Shown here: positions 34,281 to 43,931 of the stretch, one piece after another | Position numbering within the stretch: position 1 is the stretch's first letter | Layout: the number at the start of each line of letters is the position of its first letter | Assembly: GCF_009749395.1 (NCBI RefSeq) | Contig: NZ_WBIR01000001.1 | Coordinates: 62,001 to 126,000 of the forward strand | Direction of reading: 5' to 3' | From: Agromyces salentinus | GTDB taxonomy: Bacteria; Actinomycetota; Actinomycetes; Actinomycetales; Microbacteriaceae | DNA length: 64,000 bases | Position numbers and translations under genes: made by a program | The notes under the pieces: model-generated | The model's input: the letters and a program-made list of their open reading frames with translations, nothing else | What the model was told of the DNA's origin: nothing | Database searches by the model: none

Positions 34281-35285
34281 TCAGGCCTCGTCCACGGCGA
34301 GCTTCGAGGTCACCAGACGAGGCGCGAGCAGGTTGACCCGTTCGGTCGGCTCGCCCGCCAGGAGCGCCTCGAGGACCCGTGTCGCGGCGGCGCCGATCTC
34401 CTCGGCCGGAAGGTCGATGACCTCCGTGAGCCCGCCGACCGCGTGCGCGACCTCGGGCGGGCACAGGGCGATGAGGTCGATCGCCGCGGCGGCGGGCGCC
34501 CCGACCGCACGCGCACGGAGCCGATCGGCCACATGGGGAAGCGCGCCCTCGTTGTGCACGAAGAGACCGCTGATCGAGGAGTCGTGATCGAGCACCTCGT
34601 CGAGCAGTCGGGCGGCATCGGCACCGCTCGGCGACGGGTGGATGCTCCCCTCGACCCCGAAGGCCGCGCAGGCCTCGGTGAAGCCCCTGGCGAGCCGGTC
34701 GGCGTACGACGTGTGGCGGGTCACCACCTCGGGCGGCGACCCGACGAGTGCGATCCGCCGATGCCCGCGCTCGACGAGTCGCTCGACGGCGAGCGCCCCG
34801 GCGGCCTGGAAGTCGAAGTCGACGCAGGTCAGGTCCTCGGCGCCGGCCGGCAGGCCGATGAGCACCGCCGGCGCACCGAGCGCCGCGATCGTGGCGAGCC
34901 TCGTGTCGTCGGATTCGACGTCCATCACGAGGAAGGCGTCCACGCTCGACGAGCGGTCGGCGCGCTCGAGCCCGCTCGCGTCGTCGCTCGCGAGCAGCAG
35001 GATGTCGTACTCCTGCTTGCGCGCCTCGCTCACGACGCCCGCGACGATCTGCATGACGACCTGCACGTCGACGCCCGCGCGCAGCGGCGCCTGCAGGCCG
35101 ATCACGTGGCTCGCCTGCGAGGCCAGGGATCGTGCGCCGGCATGCGGCCGGAAGTCGAGCTCCTCGATCGCGCGGGCGACCCGCTCCTGCGTCTTGACCG
35201 AGATGGTGCGCTTGCCGCTCATCACGTAGGACACGGTGGAGATCGAGACCCCCGCTGCCTTCGCGACATCCGCGATCGTCGTCAT
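34281..35285 (-). CDS. LacI-family repressor, probable regulator of the xyloglucan genes
   Basis: A 334-residue LacI protein with a textbook HTH (TTIADVAKAAGVSISTVSYVMSGKRTISVKT) and hinge (HAGARSLASQASHVIGL). The ATG overlaps the GH95 stop by four bases, so it is the second gene of that operon and is controlled by the operator at 37708. Because that operator belongs to the TCGAAGCGCTTCGA set, this protein is the best candidate to bind all six sites. A fucose-, galactose- or xylose-containing oligosaccharide could be the inducer. Confidence 0.92.
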   Translation of the reverse strand: MTTIADVAKAAGVSISTVSYVMSGKRTISVKTQERVARAIEELDFRPHAGARSLASQASHVIGLQAPLRAGVDVQVVMQIVAGVVSEARKQEYDILLLASDDASGLERADRSSSVDAFLVMDVESDDTRLATIAALGAPAVLIGLPAGAEDLTCVDFDFQAAGALAVERLVERGHRRIALVGSPPEVVTRHTSYADRLARGFTEACAAFGVEGSIHPSPSGADAARLLDEVLDHDSSISGLFVHNEGALPHVADRLRARAVGAPAAAAIDLIALCPPEVAHAVGGLTEVIDLPAEEIGAAATRVLEALLAGEPTERVNLLAPRLVTSKLAVDEA

Positions 35286-37684
35286 GACACCCCTTCTGCT
35301 AGATGACCGACCGGTTGGAGTCGGGTGACCGCGCCGGGGCGGAGCTCGCACCCGAGCGCCTCGATGCCGGGCCCCAGCACGTCGATCCGGCACGGGCCCT
35401 CGGCGTGGAGCTCGACGGTGAGGATCCGTCCTTCGGACCAGTGCAGGTCCACCGTAACGCCCCCGCGGGCCCGGATCCCGTGGACGCGCCCCTCGACCCA
35501 GCCGGGCGGCAGGGCGGGCAGCAGGCGGAGCACCCCGCCGTGCGACTGCACGAGCGCCTCGGCGATCGCGGCCGTGAGCCCCAGGTTGCCGTCGACCTGG
35601 AACGGCGGATGCGCGCTGAACAGGTTGCCGTAGAGCCCGCCGCGGTGCTCGCCGGCGACGTGGCCGTGCCCGTCGGCGGCCGGAGGTCCGTCGCCGTCGG
35701 CGGGACGCAGCGCGAGCGCGAGCTGGCGCTCCACGCGATCGCCGTCGCCGAGGCGAGCCCACATCGCCGCCCGCCAGGCGAGCGCCCACCCGGTGGACTC
35801 CTCGCCGCGGCCGAGGATCGACGCCCTGGCCGCATCGGCGAGCTCGGGAGTGCGCTCCGGGGTGATGCGGGCGAAGGGGAAGAGGCCGACGAGGTGCGAG
35901 AGGTGCCGGTGGCCGGGCTCGGCCTCGGCGAGGTCGCGCGACCACTCGGCGAGGGTCCCGTCGCCCCTGACGCGCAGGCTCGGCAGGAGCCCGGTCGTCT
36001 CGACGAGTTCGGCGATGAGCGCGGTGACCTCCTGGTCGCGCTCGTCGAGCACCGCGGCGGCGGAGGCGCAGACGTCGCCGAGTTCGCGCAGCAGTTCGCA
36101 GTCCATGGTCGACGACTCGTCGACCGAGCGCATGGCGCCCGTGGCATCGAGGTAGTGGTTCTCGGGCGAGGTCGACGGGCTCGTGCGGGCGCCCGCTCGG
36201 TCGCGCTGGATCCAGGAGCGGGCGAAGCGCGCCGCGCCGACGACGGCCGGCCATGACGCCCGCAGCTCGGCGACGTCGGCATCGGTGCCCGGGCTGAAGG
36301 CGAAGTGCTCCCACGCGTGCAGCGCGAGCCACACTCCGCCCATGGGCCAGAACGCCCACGCGGGGTCGCCGGCTCCCGCTCCCACCGGTGCGGCGTGGCC
36401 CCAGACGTCGGAGTTGTGGTGCATGGCCCAGCCGTCGGCGCCGTGCAGGTCTCGCGCGACGACGGCCCCGGGCCCGGCGGCAACCTCGCGCACGAAGCGC
36501 AGGAGCGGTTCGTGGCACTCCCCCAGCGCCGTCACCTCGGCGGGCCAGTAGGCCATCTGGAGGTTGATGTTCGTCGTGTACGCGCTCGACCAGGGGCCGG
36601 GCAGTTCGGCGTTCCAGAGCCCTTGGAGGGTGAGCGGTCGGCCCCCGGGCTGCGATCCGGCCATGAGCAGGTACCGGCCGTAGTGGAAGGCGAGCGCGGC
36701 GAGCCCCGGATCGGGCCGCTCGGAGGCGCGCCGCACGCGTTCGTCGGTGTCGAGCATCGCGACGTCGGGGTGGGAGGGCAGTTCCAGCGAGCAGCGCAGG
36801 TACTGCTCGCGATGCACCGCGATGTGGGCCTCGCGCAGCGCCGCGCCGTCGCGCTCCCGTCGCGGCGCCGCGACCGTCGTCGACGCGGCGTGCGCCTCCG
36901 GGGCGGCGGGTCCGACTCGCGTGAGCACGCGCACGAGGTGCTCGGTCGCAGGCGGGGTCAGGACGCCGTCGTCGGATGCCTCGCAGCGGGCGCCGACGGA
37001 CACGGTGACGGTCGCGACGCGGCCGCGCTCGACGTCGTAGCGGATCGGCTCGGCGGGTTGCTCGTGCCCGGGCGCGACGTCGACGGGCAGCCACCACTCG
37101 GCCTCGAAGCCGTCGCCGGTCGGCGTGTTCGCCCGGCGGCGCCTGAGCCGCGCGTCATGCGCGAGGCGCAGCCGCACGGGCCGGGAGGCGACGACCCGGT
37201 GGAGGATCGCCCCGGTCGGGCGATCGGCCCAGGTCTCGTGCTGCACGCGGCATCCGTCGATCCCGTAGTGCTGGCTCGCGATGCCGGTCGTGAGGTCGAG
37301 CGCCCGGTGGTAGCCGCTCGCCTCGCCGGTCGGGCCGGCGACCTCGACGTCGACCCGTCCGAGCGGCAGGAATGCCTGCACCCACGGCGTCTGCTGGCGC
37401 TGGAGCAGGCGCTCGGCCTCAGCCGCGTCGCCGTCGTCGACCGCGCGCCGGACCGCGGCGAGCGCGTCGGCTGCGCGGTCCTCGACACCGGCGAGCGGGT
37501 CGGCCCCTGGGAGCCCCGACCACGCCTCCAGGTCGTTGAGCCAGAGTCGTTCGTACCCGGCACCGCCGGCGCACATCGCACCCCGTCGCCCGTTGCCGAC
37601 GGGAAGCGCGTCGGTCCAGGCGCGGGAAGGATGCGCGTACTGCAGCGTGTGCAGCGACGCGCGGGCCTGCGTGGACATGGTCAC
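35282..37684 (-). CDS. GH95 alpha-L-fucosidase, cytoplasmic
   Basis: An 800-residue GH95 enzyme without a signal peptide. The N-terminal beta-sandwich starts with DALPVGNGRRGAMCAGG and WLNDLEAWSG. The alpha6/alpha6 barrel has NINLQMAYWPAEVT, the Asn pair in MHHNSDVWG, the general-acid Glu in SPENHYLDATG and the Asp in FQVDGNLGLTAAI, all matching AfcA-type 1,2-alpha-L-fucosidases. Fucose in plant xyloglucan is alpha-1,2-linked to galactose, so the enzyme would act before GH42. The GTG at 37684 lies 6 bases after a TATACT -10 box (minus strand), fitting a leaderless mRNA; an in-frame ATG at 37678 is the alternative. Its stop overlaps the LacI start. Confidence 0.92.
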   Translation of the reverse strand: MTMSTQARASLHTLQYAHPSRAWTDALPVGNGRRGAMCAGGAGYERLWLNDLEAWSGLPGADPLAGVEDRAADALAAVRRAVDDGDAAEAERLLQRQQTPWVQAFLPLGRVDVEVAGPTGEASGYHRALDLTTGIASQHYGIDGCRVQHETWADRPTGAILHRVVASRPVRLRLAHDARLRRRRANTPTGDGFEAEWWLPVDVAPGHEQPAEPIRYDVERGRVATVTVSVGARCEASDDGVLTPPATEHLVRVLTRVGPAAPEAHAASTTVAAPRRERDGAALREAHIAVHREQYLRCSLELPSHPDVAMLDTDERVRRASERPDPGLAALAFHYGRYLLMAGSQPGGRPLTLQGLWNAELPGPWSSAYTTNINLQMAYWPAEVTALGECHEPLLRFVREVAAGPGAVVARDLHGADGWAMHHNSDVWGHAAPVGAGAGDPAWAFWPMGGVWLALHAWEHFAFSPGTDADVAELRASWPAVVGAARFARSWIQRDRAGARTSPSTSPENHYLDATGAMRSVDESSTMDCELLRELGDVCASAAAVLDERDQEVTALIAELVETTGLLPSLRVRGDGTLAEWSRDLAEAEPGHRHLSHLVGLFPFARITPERTPELADAARASILGRGEESTGWALAWRAAMWARLGDGDRVERQLALALRPADGDGPPAADGHGHVAGEHRGGLYGNLFSAHPPFQVDGNLGLTAAIAEALVQSHGGVLRLLPALPPGWVEGRVHGIRARGGVTVDLHWSEGRILTVELHAEGPCRIDVLGPGIEALGCELRPGAVTRLQPVGHLAEGVS

Positions 37685-37721
37685 CCGAGTAGTATATGTT
37701 CGCGATGTTGAAGCGCTTCGA
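37672..37721. promoter_or_regulatory. Divergent promoters and shared operator, GH95 and GH42
   Basis: TTGAAGCGCTTCGA at 37708-37721 matches the consensus palindrome in 13 of 14 bases. Rightward, TGGACA (37672-37677), 17 bases, then TATGTT (37695-37700) lead to GH42. Leftward, TATACT (37696-37691) leads to GH95. One bound repressor could cover both. Confidence 0.75.
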
Positions 37722-37746
37722 CACGTCCAGCAGTGAGGCTCACGTC

Positions 37747-39828
37747 ATGTCATCATCGTCACCCCGGCAGGGGCATCACGCCTTCTCGGCCCTGACCGCC
37801 GACCGGGGCATCCTCTTCGGCGGGGACTACAACCCGGAGCAGTGGCCTCGCGAGGTGTGGCGCGAGGATGTCGCGCTCATGCAACGGGCGGGGGTCAACT
37901 TCGTCACGGTCGGCGTCTTCAGCTGGGCGCTCATCGAACCGCGCCCCGGGGCCCGCGAGTTCGCCTGGCTCGACGAGGTGCTCGAGCTGCTCCACGGTGC
38001 CGGCATCGCCGTCGACCTCGCCACGCCGACCGCCTCGCCTCCCCCGTGGCTCGGGGTGCACCATCCCGAGGTCCTCCCGGTCGATGCCGACGGCGTACGG
38101 CTCGTCGCCGGATCGCGCAACCAGTTCTCGCCCGCCTCGCGGGTGTACCGCGAGCGTGCGCTCGCGATCACCCGCGACCTCGCCGCTCGCTACGCGGGGC
38201 ACCCGGCGGTGCGCATGTGGCACGTCGGCAACGAGTTCGGCCAGGTCGACTTCGGCGATGAGGCGGCGCGCGAGTTCCGCGACTGGCTGCGCGCCCGCTA
38301 CCGCACGGTCGACCGACTGAACGAGGCCTGGGCGACGAGCTTCTGGTCGCAGCGGTACGACGACTTCGACGAGGTCCTTCCCCCACGCCGCATGCCCTAC
38401 GTCGTGAACCCGACGCAGTCGCTCGACTTCCGCCGCTACACCTCCGACCAACTGCTCGCCTGCCACCGCGAACTCCGCGACGCGATCCGCGCGAGCGGGG
38501 CGACCCAGCCCGTCACGACGAACTTCATGGGCCTGTTCCCGCTCGTGGACTACCGCTCCTGGGCGGATTCGGTCGACGTCGTCGCCGACGACCAGTACCC
38601 CGACCCCGCCGATCCGCGCTCGCACGCCGACGTCGCACTCGTGCAGGACCTGATGCGCTCGCTCGGCCACGGCAGGCCGTGGATGCTCATGGAGCAGGCC
38701 GTCAGCGCGGCCTCGTGGCGTGCGCACAACCTGCCCAAGTCGCCGGCGCAGGCGCGCCTGGACTCGCTGCAGGCCGTCGCCCGCGGAGCCGACGCGATCT
38801 GCTACTTCCAGTGGCGGCAGTCGAAGGCCGGTTCGGAGCGGTTCCACTCGGCGATGCTGCCGATCGCGGGGCCCGACACCGAGGTGTTCCAGGGCGTCGT
38901 CCGCCAGGGCGCAGAACTCGCCTCGCTGCGCCCTGTCGCGGGCTCGACCGTCGAGACCGAGGTGGCGGTGCTCTTCGACTGGCCCAGCTGGTGGGCCGGC
39001 GAGGAGTCCAGCCGTCCGACGGAGCGCCTCTCGACGCTCGAGCAGCTGCGTCGCTGGTATCGAGAGCTCTGGCGTCGTGGCGTCACGCCCGACATCCTCG
39101 CCCCCGGCGACGACCTCTCGGGGTACCGCGCGATCCTGATGCCGCACAGCTACCTCGTCGAGCCGGGCGCGGCCGAGTCGTTGCGATCCGCGGTCGCGGC
39201 GGGCGCGCACCTCGTCGTCGGCCCGTTCAGCGGGGTCGCGGATGCCGACGCGCACCTGCTCCCAGGACGCTCGCCCGTGCTGCTGCGCGACCTGGTCGGC
39301 GTGAGCGGCGAGGAGTGGTGCCCGCTGCCCGACGGGACGACGCGGTTGGACCTCAGCCGGGACTGGGCCGTCGGCGACGACGTCTCGGCGTCGTCCTCGG
39401 CGTCGATCCTCGGCGAGAAGCTGCGCAGCGACGGTGCGGAGGTGCGCGCGACGTTCGCCGAGGGCCTGCTCGCCGGCCGCCCGGCGATCACCCGCAACCC
39501 CGTCGGGGCGGGTGCGGCGTGGTACCTCGGCACCGTGGCGAGCGATGCCCTCCTCTCGACCGTGATCGGCACGGCGCTCGGCGACGCCGGCGTGCGCGGG
39601 ACGATGGGGCCGGCAGGCGCGGCATCCGCCCTGCCCATCGGCCTCGAGGCCGTGCGCCGGGGCCGGCTGCTCTTCCTGCTGAACCACGGAGATGCCCCCG
39701 CGTCGGTCGACGTGGCCGCCGGCGCGGTCGACCTGCTGAGCGGCGAGCGCAGCGCCGGCACCGTCGTCGTCGCCCCGGGCGACGCCGTGATCCTGAACGA
39801 ATCCCCGAGCGAAGGACTCCCCGCGTGA
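37747..39828 (+). CDS. GH42 beta-galactosidase
   Basis: A 693-residue cytoplasmic GH42 enzyme. GGDYNPEQWPREVWREDVALM starts the barrel. The acid/base is Glu163 in WHVGNEFG and the nucleophile Glu316 in LMEQAVSA. A trimerisation domain and a C-terminal beta domain complete the usual length. I chose the ATG at 37747 (GAGG 8 bases upstream); an in-frame ATG at 37696 lies inside the promoter. It overlaps the next GH3 gene by GTGA. In this setting it would release galactose from xyloglucan side chains after GH95 removes fucose. Confidence 0.93.
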   Translation: MSSSSPRQGHHAFSALTADRGILFGGDYNPEQWPREVWREDVALMQRAGVNFVTVGVFSWALIEPRPGAREFAWLDEVLELLHGAGIAVDLATPTASPPPWLGVHHPEVLPVDADGVRLVAGSRNQFSPASRVYRERALAITRDLAARYAGHPAVRMWHVGNEFGQVDFGDEAAREFRDWLRARYRTVDRLNEAWATSFWSQRYDDFDEVLPPRRMPYVVNPTQSLDFRRYTSDQLLACHRELRDAIRASGATQPVTTNFMGLFPLVDYRSWADSVDVVADDQYPDPADPRSHADVALVQDLMRSLGHGRPWMLMEQAVSAASWRAHNLPKSPAQARLDSLQAVARGADAICYFQWRQSKAGSERFHSAMLPIAGPDTEVFQGVVRQGAELASLRPVAGSTVETEVAVLFDWPSWWAGEESSRPTERLSTLEQLRRWYRELWRRGVTPDILAPGDDLSGYRAILMPHSYLVEPGAAESLRSAVAAGAHLVVGPFSGVADADAHLLPGRSPVLLRDLVGVSGEEWCPLPDGTTRLDLSRDWAVGDDVSASSSASILGEKLRSDGAEVRATFAEGLLAGRPAITRNPVGAGAAWYLGTVASDALLSTVIGTALGDAGVRGTMGPAGAASALPIGLEAVRRGRLLFLLNHGDAPASVDVAAGAVDLLSGERSAGTVVVAPGDAVILNESPSEGLPA

Positions 39829-42434
39829 CCGACGAGACCGAGCCGAACGAGGCGACGACCGAGGCGACGACCGAGGCGATGACGGCCGCCGCGTTCCGCG
39901 ATCCGAGCCGGCCGAGCGCCGAACGCGCCGCCGACCTCGCGGGCCGGCTGACCCGCGAGGAGCGCATCGCGATGCTGCACCAGGTGGCGCCCGCGATCGA
40001 TCGCCTGGGCGTGGGCGCGTTCCACACCGGGTGCGAGGCGCTGCACGGGGTGGCCTGGCTCGGCACGGCGACCGTCTTCCCCCAGCCGGTCGGGCTCGCC
40101 GCGAGTTGGGACCCCGAGCTCCTGCGCCGCGTCGCCGAGGTCGCCTCGACCGAGGTGCGCGCCAAGCGCGCGGCCGATCCGAGCGTGAGCCTGAACACGT
40201 GGGCCCCGGTCGTGAACGTGCTGCGGCACCCGCTGTGGGGCCGCAACGAGGAGGGCTACTCCGAGGACCCGCACCTGACCGCGCATCTCGCCACCGGCTA
40301 CTGCCGCGGCCTCCGCGGGGACCACGAGCGCGTGTGGCGCACGGTGCCCTCGCTCAAGCACTTCCTCGGCTACGGCAACGAGACCGACCGCTCGGCGACA
40401 TCCTCCGAGCTGTCCCTGCGCACCCTCCACGAAGAGGAGCTGCCCGCGTTCCGGGAGCCCATCGAGGTCGGCGTCGCCGGGAGCATGATGCTCTCCTACA
40501 ACCGGGTCAACGGCGTGCCCGCGCACACCCAGCCCGAGCTCGTCGCCGAGGCGCGCAGCTGGACCGACGATTCGCTGGCGATCGTGTCGGATGCCGGTGC
40601 GCCGACCTTCCTCGTCACGGTGCAGCGTGCCCAGCCCGACGCGACGCACGCCGCCGCCGCCCTGCTGCGCTCGGGGGTGGACTCGTTCACCGACGACAAC
40701 GCGGATGCCGGGCCCACCGTCCGCAACGTGAACGCGGCCCTCGAGGCGGGCCTCGTCCACCAGGACGACGTCGATCGCGCCGTCCTGCGCCTGCTCGAAC
40801 TGCGCGTGCGCACGGGCGAGTTCGACGGCGCCGCAGACCCGTACGCGACGATCGGCGCCGAGGCCGTCGACGAACCCGCGTCGCGCGAACTCGCCCGGGA
40901 GGCCGTCGCTCGCTCGGTCGTCCTGCTGCGCAACGAGCTCGGCGTGCTCCCGCTGCGAGCGCCGTCCTCGATCGCCGTCGTCGGCCCGCTGGCCGACGCC
41001 GTGCTCACCGACTGGTACTCGGGCACGCCGCCGTACTCGGTCGGCATCGCCGCCGGCCTCGCCGACCGGTATCCGGAGGCTGCCGTCGAGGTCGTCACGG
41101 GCGCCGACACGGTCGGGCTGCGCGCCCGATCGGCCGGGCGGTTCGTCGTCAGCGACGCGGACGGCCTCGTCGTCGCCGCGTCGGGCGAGGCATCCGACGG
41201 CGAGCCGGTGCCCACCGAGGCGCGCTTCGACGTCACCGACTGGGGCGACGGCATCCTCACGCTCCGGTCGCAGGCGAGCGGCCGGCTCCTCACGGGCGGC
41301 GCCTGGCCGATGAGGGCCGACGCCGGACGGGTCGGCGGGTGGGTGGCGCAGGAGACCTTCATGCGCCACGTGCACGCCGACGGCACCTGGTCGCTCCTGC
41401 ACCGCGGGTCCGGTCGCTGGGTTCGCGTGGCCCGCGAGGTGGGCCTGCTCGTCGCCGAGGCGCCGACGCTCGTCGAGGCCGAGCGCTTCGAGCCGGTCGT
41501 CGTGCGCGACGGCCTCGCCGCGGTCGCGGAGGCGGCATCGCGAGCCGAGGTCGTCGTCGTGGCCGTCGGCAACGACCCCCACATCGCCGGTCGCGAGACC
41601 GAGGACCGCCCGCACCTGATGCTGCCCGATGCCGCCGTCGCGGTGTGGAAGGCAGCCCGCGGAACCGGTGCAGGCGCCGAGCGCGCGGTGCTCGCGATCG
41701 TCTCGAGCTATCCGTACGTCCTCGGCGAGGCGGACGACGCGGCGACCGTGGTGTGGTCGAGCCATGGCGGGCAGGAGCTCGGGCACGGCGTCGCCGACGT
41801 GCTCTCGGGAGCACGTGAACCTGAGGGCCGGCTCGCCCAGTCCTGGCCGGCCGATCCGACGCAACCGGGCGACCTGTTCGACTACGACACGCTGCGCCAG
41901 CAGGCGACGTACCGCCACCGTCCGGGCCGGGCGGCGTTCGCATTCGGTCACGGCCTGACCTACTCGAGCGTCGTCTACGACGACGTGCAGCTCGGCACCG
42001 CGGAGGGGACCGCCCCGCCGCCGACGCATCGGCACGCGCCGCTCGGCGCCGTGCTGCGGGGTGCGGAGGATCGAGGCCCGGCGGCCGAGGGCCTTGTGCG
42101 CGCACGCGTGACGGTGCGCAACACCGGCGATCGCGACGCCGAGGAACTGGTGCAGCTCTACGCCCTGCCCGACCCCGACCTGCCGCTGCCCACGCCCCTC
42201 CGGCTGCTGGTGGCCTTCGAGCGGGTGCGGCTCGCGCCGGGCGAGCGTCGCGAGCTCGACCTCTCCTTCGCGATCGACCGCCTCGCGGTGTGGGATGACG
42301 CGCTGCGCATCGACGGCGCCCCCGACGACTGGCTGCATGCCGGGGCGCTGCGGGTGCAGGCCGGCGAGTACCGGATCGCGGCCGGGCCCTCGTCGGAGGA
42401 CCTTCCCGCCTCCACCCTGCTCCTGGTCTCCTGA
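39825..42434 (+). CDS. GH3 beta-glycosidase with inserted beta-trefoil-like domain
   Basis: An 869-residue GH3 enzyme in normal order. The barrel has [41 protein letters not shown] and nucleophile Asp256 in [10 protein letters not shown]. The sandwich has [14 protein letters not shown] and SSHGGQELG; the end has [12 protein letters not shown]. Between two strands of the sandwich, about residues 420-560, lies an extra domain with [16 protein letters not shown] and [11 protein letters not shown] repeats that looks like a fascin/ricin-type beta-trefoil. The first 20 residues are a Thr/Glu/Ala repeat ([12 protein letters not shown]). No signal peptide. The GTG start overlaps the GH42 stop. It may act on xylose or glucose links of oligosaccharides. 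Confidence 0.9.
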   Translation: MTDETEPNEATTEATTEAMTAAAFRDPSRPSAERAADLAGRLTREERIAMLHQVAPAIDRLGVGAFHTGCEALHGVAWLGTATVFPQPVGLAASWDPELLRRVAEVASTEVRAKRAADPSVSLNTWAPVVNVLRHPLWGRNEEGYSEDPHLTAHLATGYCRGLRGDHERVWRTVPSLKHFLGYGNETDRSATSSELSLRTLHEEELPAFREPIEVGVAGSMMLSYNRVNGVPAHTQPELVAEARSWTDDSLAIVSDAGAPTFLVTVQRAQPDATHAAAALLRSGVDSFTDDNADAGPTVRNVNAALEAGLVHQDDVDRAVLRLLELRVRTGEFDGAADPYATIGAEAVDEPASRELAREAVARSVVLLRNELGVLPLRAPSSIAVVGPLADAVLTDWYSGTPPYSVGIAAGLADRYPEAAVEVVTGADTVGLRARSAGRFVVSDADGLVVAASGEASDGEPVPTEARFDVTDWGDGILTLRSQASGRLLTGGAWPMRADAGRVGGWVAQETFMRHVHADGTWSLLHRGSGRWVRVAREVGLLVAEAPTLVEAERFEPVVVRDGLAAVAEAASRAEVVVVAVGNDPHIAGRETEDRPHLMLPDAAVAVWKAARGTGAGAERAVLAIVSSYPYVLGEADDAATVVWSSHGGQELGHGVADVLSGAREPEGRLAQSWPADPTQPGDLFDYDTLRQQATYRHRPGRAAFAFGHGLTYSSVVYDDVQLGTAEGTAPPPTHRHAPLGAVLRGAEDRGPAAEGLVRARVTVRNTGDRDAEELVQLYALPDPDLPLPTPLRLLVAFERVRLAPGERRELDLSFAIDRLAVWDDALRIDGAPDDWLHAGALRVQAGEYRIAAGPSSEDLPASTLLLVS

Positions 42435-42459
42435 CACGTCTCCGCCCCCGGTCGAGGGG

Positions 42460-42502
42460 TTGCGAGTTCGGCCTGCTCCGCGTTATGTTGTCGTGACCAA
42501 CA
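42460..42502 (+). promoter_or_regulatory. xylA promoter and dyad
   Basis: TTGCGA (42460-42465), 18 bases, then TATGTT (42484-42489). An inverted repeat with TGTTG and CAACA arms spans 42486-42502 over the -10 and start site. Its pattern differs from the LacI operators and could suit the ROK regulator or an unlinked XylR. Confidence 0.55.
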
Positions 42503-42546
42503 AATCACTCGACGTTTCATCGATGACGCTGAAAGGCAGCCCCACC

Positions 42547-43737
42547 ATGGCTCTCGCGCCCACCCGCGACGACAAGTTCTCCTTCGGCCTCTGGACGGTC
42601 GGCTACAACGGCACCGACCCGTTCGGCGGCCCGACCCGGAAGCCCCTCGACGTCGTGCACGCCGTCGAGAAGCTCGCTGAGCTCGGCGCCTACGGCCTCA
42701 CGTTCCACGACGACGACCTGTTCGCGTTCGGCTCGAGCGACGCCGAGCGCCAGACCCAGATCGACCGCCTGAAGGGCGCCCTCGAGTCGACCGGGCTCAT
42801 CATCCCGATGGTGACCACGAACCTGTTCAGCGCGCCCGTGTTCAAGGACGGCGGCTTCACCGCCAACGACCGCGACGTGCGCCGCTACGCCCTGCGCAAG
42901 GTGTTCCGCCAGCTCGACCTCGGCGCCGAGCTCGGTGCGAAGACCTTCGTCATGTGGGGCGGTCGCGAGGGCGCCGAGTACGACGCCGCCAAGGACATCC
43001 GCCAGGCGCTCGAGCGCTACCGCGAGGCCGTGAACCTGCTGGGCGACTACGTCACCGACAAGGGCTACGAGATCAGGTTCGCGATCGAGCCGAAGCCCAA
43101 CGAGCCCCGCGGCGACATCCTGCTGCCGACGCTCGGCCACGCGATCGCGTTCATCGACTCCCTCGAGCGCCCCGAGCTCGTCGGCCTGAACCCCGAGGTC
43201 GGGCACGAGCAGATGGCGGGCCTGAACTTCGCCGCCGGCATCGCGCAGGCGCTGTTCCACGGCAAGCTCTTCCACATCGACCTCAACGGCCAGCGCGGCA
43301 TCAAGTACGACCAGGACCTCGTCTTCGGCCACGGCGACCTGCACAACGCGTTCGCGCTCGTCGACCTGCTCGAGAACGGCGGCCCCGGCGGCGTGCCCGC
43401 CTACGAGGGCCCGCGCCACTTCGACTACAAGCCCTCGCGCACCGAGGACGAGAAGGGCGTGTGGGAGTCGGCGGCGGCCAACATGCGCACCTACCTGCTG
43501 CTGAAGGAGCGTGCCGCGGCCTTCCGCGCCGACCCCGAGGTGCAGGAGGCGCTCGAGGCCGCCCGCGTGCCCGAGCTCGCGGTGCCGACGCTGAACGAGG
43601 GCGAGACCTACGCGGAGTTCCTCGCCGACCGCTCGGCCTACGAGGAGTTCGACGCCGACGCCTACTACGGCGGCAAGGGCGGCGGCTTCGTGCGGCTGCA
43701 GCAGCTCGCGACCGAGCACCTGCTGGGCGCGCGCTAG
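42547..43737 (+). CDS. xylA: Xylose isomerase
   Basis: A 396-residue class I xylose isomerase, converting D-xylose to D-xylulose in the cytoplasm. The opening [19 protein letters not shown], the catalytic His54 and Asp57 in FHDDDL, and Glu181 and Lys183 in [10 protein letters not shown] sit at the positions known from Streptomyces enzymes. [10 protein letters not shown] and HIDLNGQ supply further metal ligands. AAAGG lies 10 bases before the ATG; an in-frame ATG at 42523 is possible but adds unconserved residues. A strong hairpin follows the gene, and xylB comes next. Confidence 0.97.
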   Translation: MALAPTRDDKFSFGLWTVGYNGTDPFGGPTRKPLDVVHAVEKLAELGAYGLTFHDDDLFAFGSSDAERQTQIDRLKGALESTGLIIPMVTTNLFSAPVFKDGGFTANDRDVRRYALRKVFRQLDLGAELGAKTFVMWGGREGAEYDAAKDIRQALERYREAVNLLGDYVTDKGYEIRFAIEPKPNEPRGDILLPTLGHAIAFIDSLERPELVGLNPEVGHEQMAGLNFAAGIAQALFHGKLFHIDLNGQRGIKYDQDLVFGHGDLHNAFALVDLLENGGPGGVPAYEGPRHFDYKPSRTEDEKGVWESAAANMRTYLLLKERAAAFRADPEVQEALEAARVPELAVPTLNEGETYAEFLADRSAYEEFDADAYYGGKGGGFVRLQQLATEHLLGAR

Positions 43738-43854
43738 CCTCGCGAACGCGGGGGGCAGTCGAGGCCCATGGAGGCGCGTCAGCACCGAAGGGCGTGCTAC
43801 GGCAGCCTCGGGATCGCGACGGATGGGCCCGCCTCGGAAAGCCCCTCGATGACC

Positions 43855-43890
43855 ACCCCTGCGCCGCGTTCGACGACGCGGCGCAGGGGT
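43855..43890. terminator. Strong hairpin between xylA and xylB
   Basis: ACCCCTGCGCCGCGT (43855-43869) and ACGCGGCGCAGGGGT (43876-43890) form a perfect 15-bp stem with a 6-base loop and no U-tract. It would reduce but may not abolish read-through into xylB, for which no separate promoter is obvious. Confidence 0.75.
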
Positions 43891-43931
43891 CGACCCGGTT
43901 CAGGAACACCTCAGAGAAAAGGGGGCGGGCG

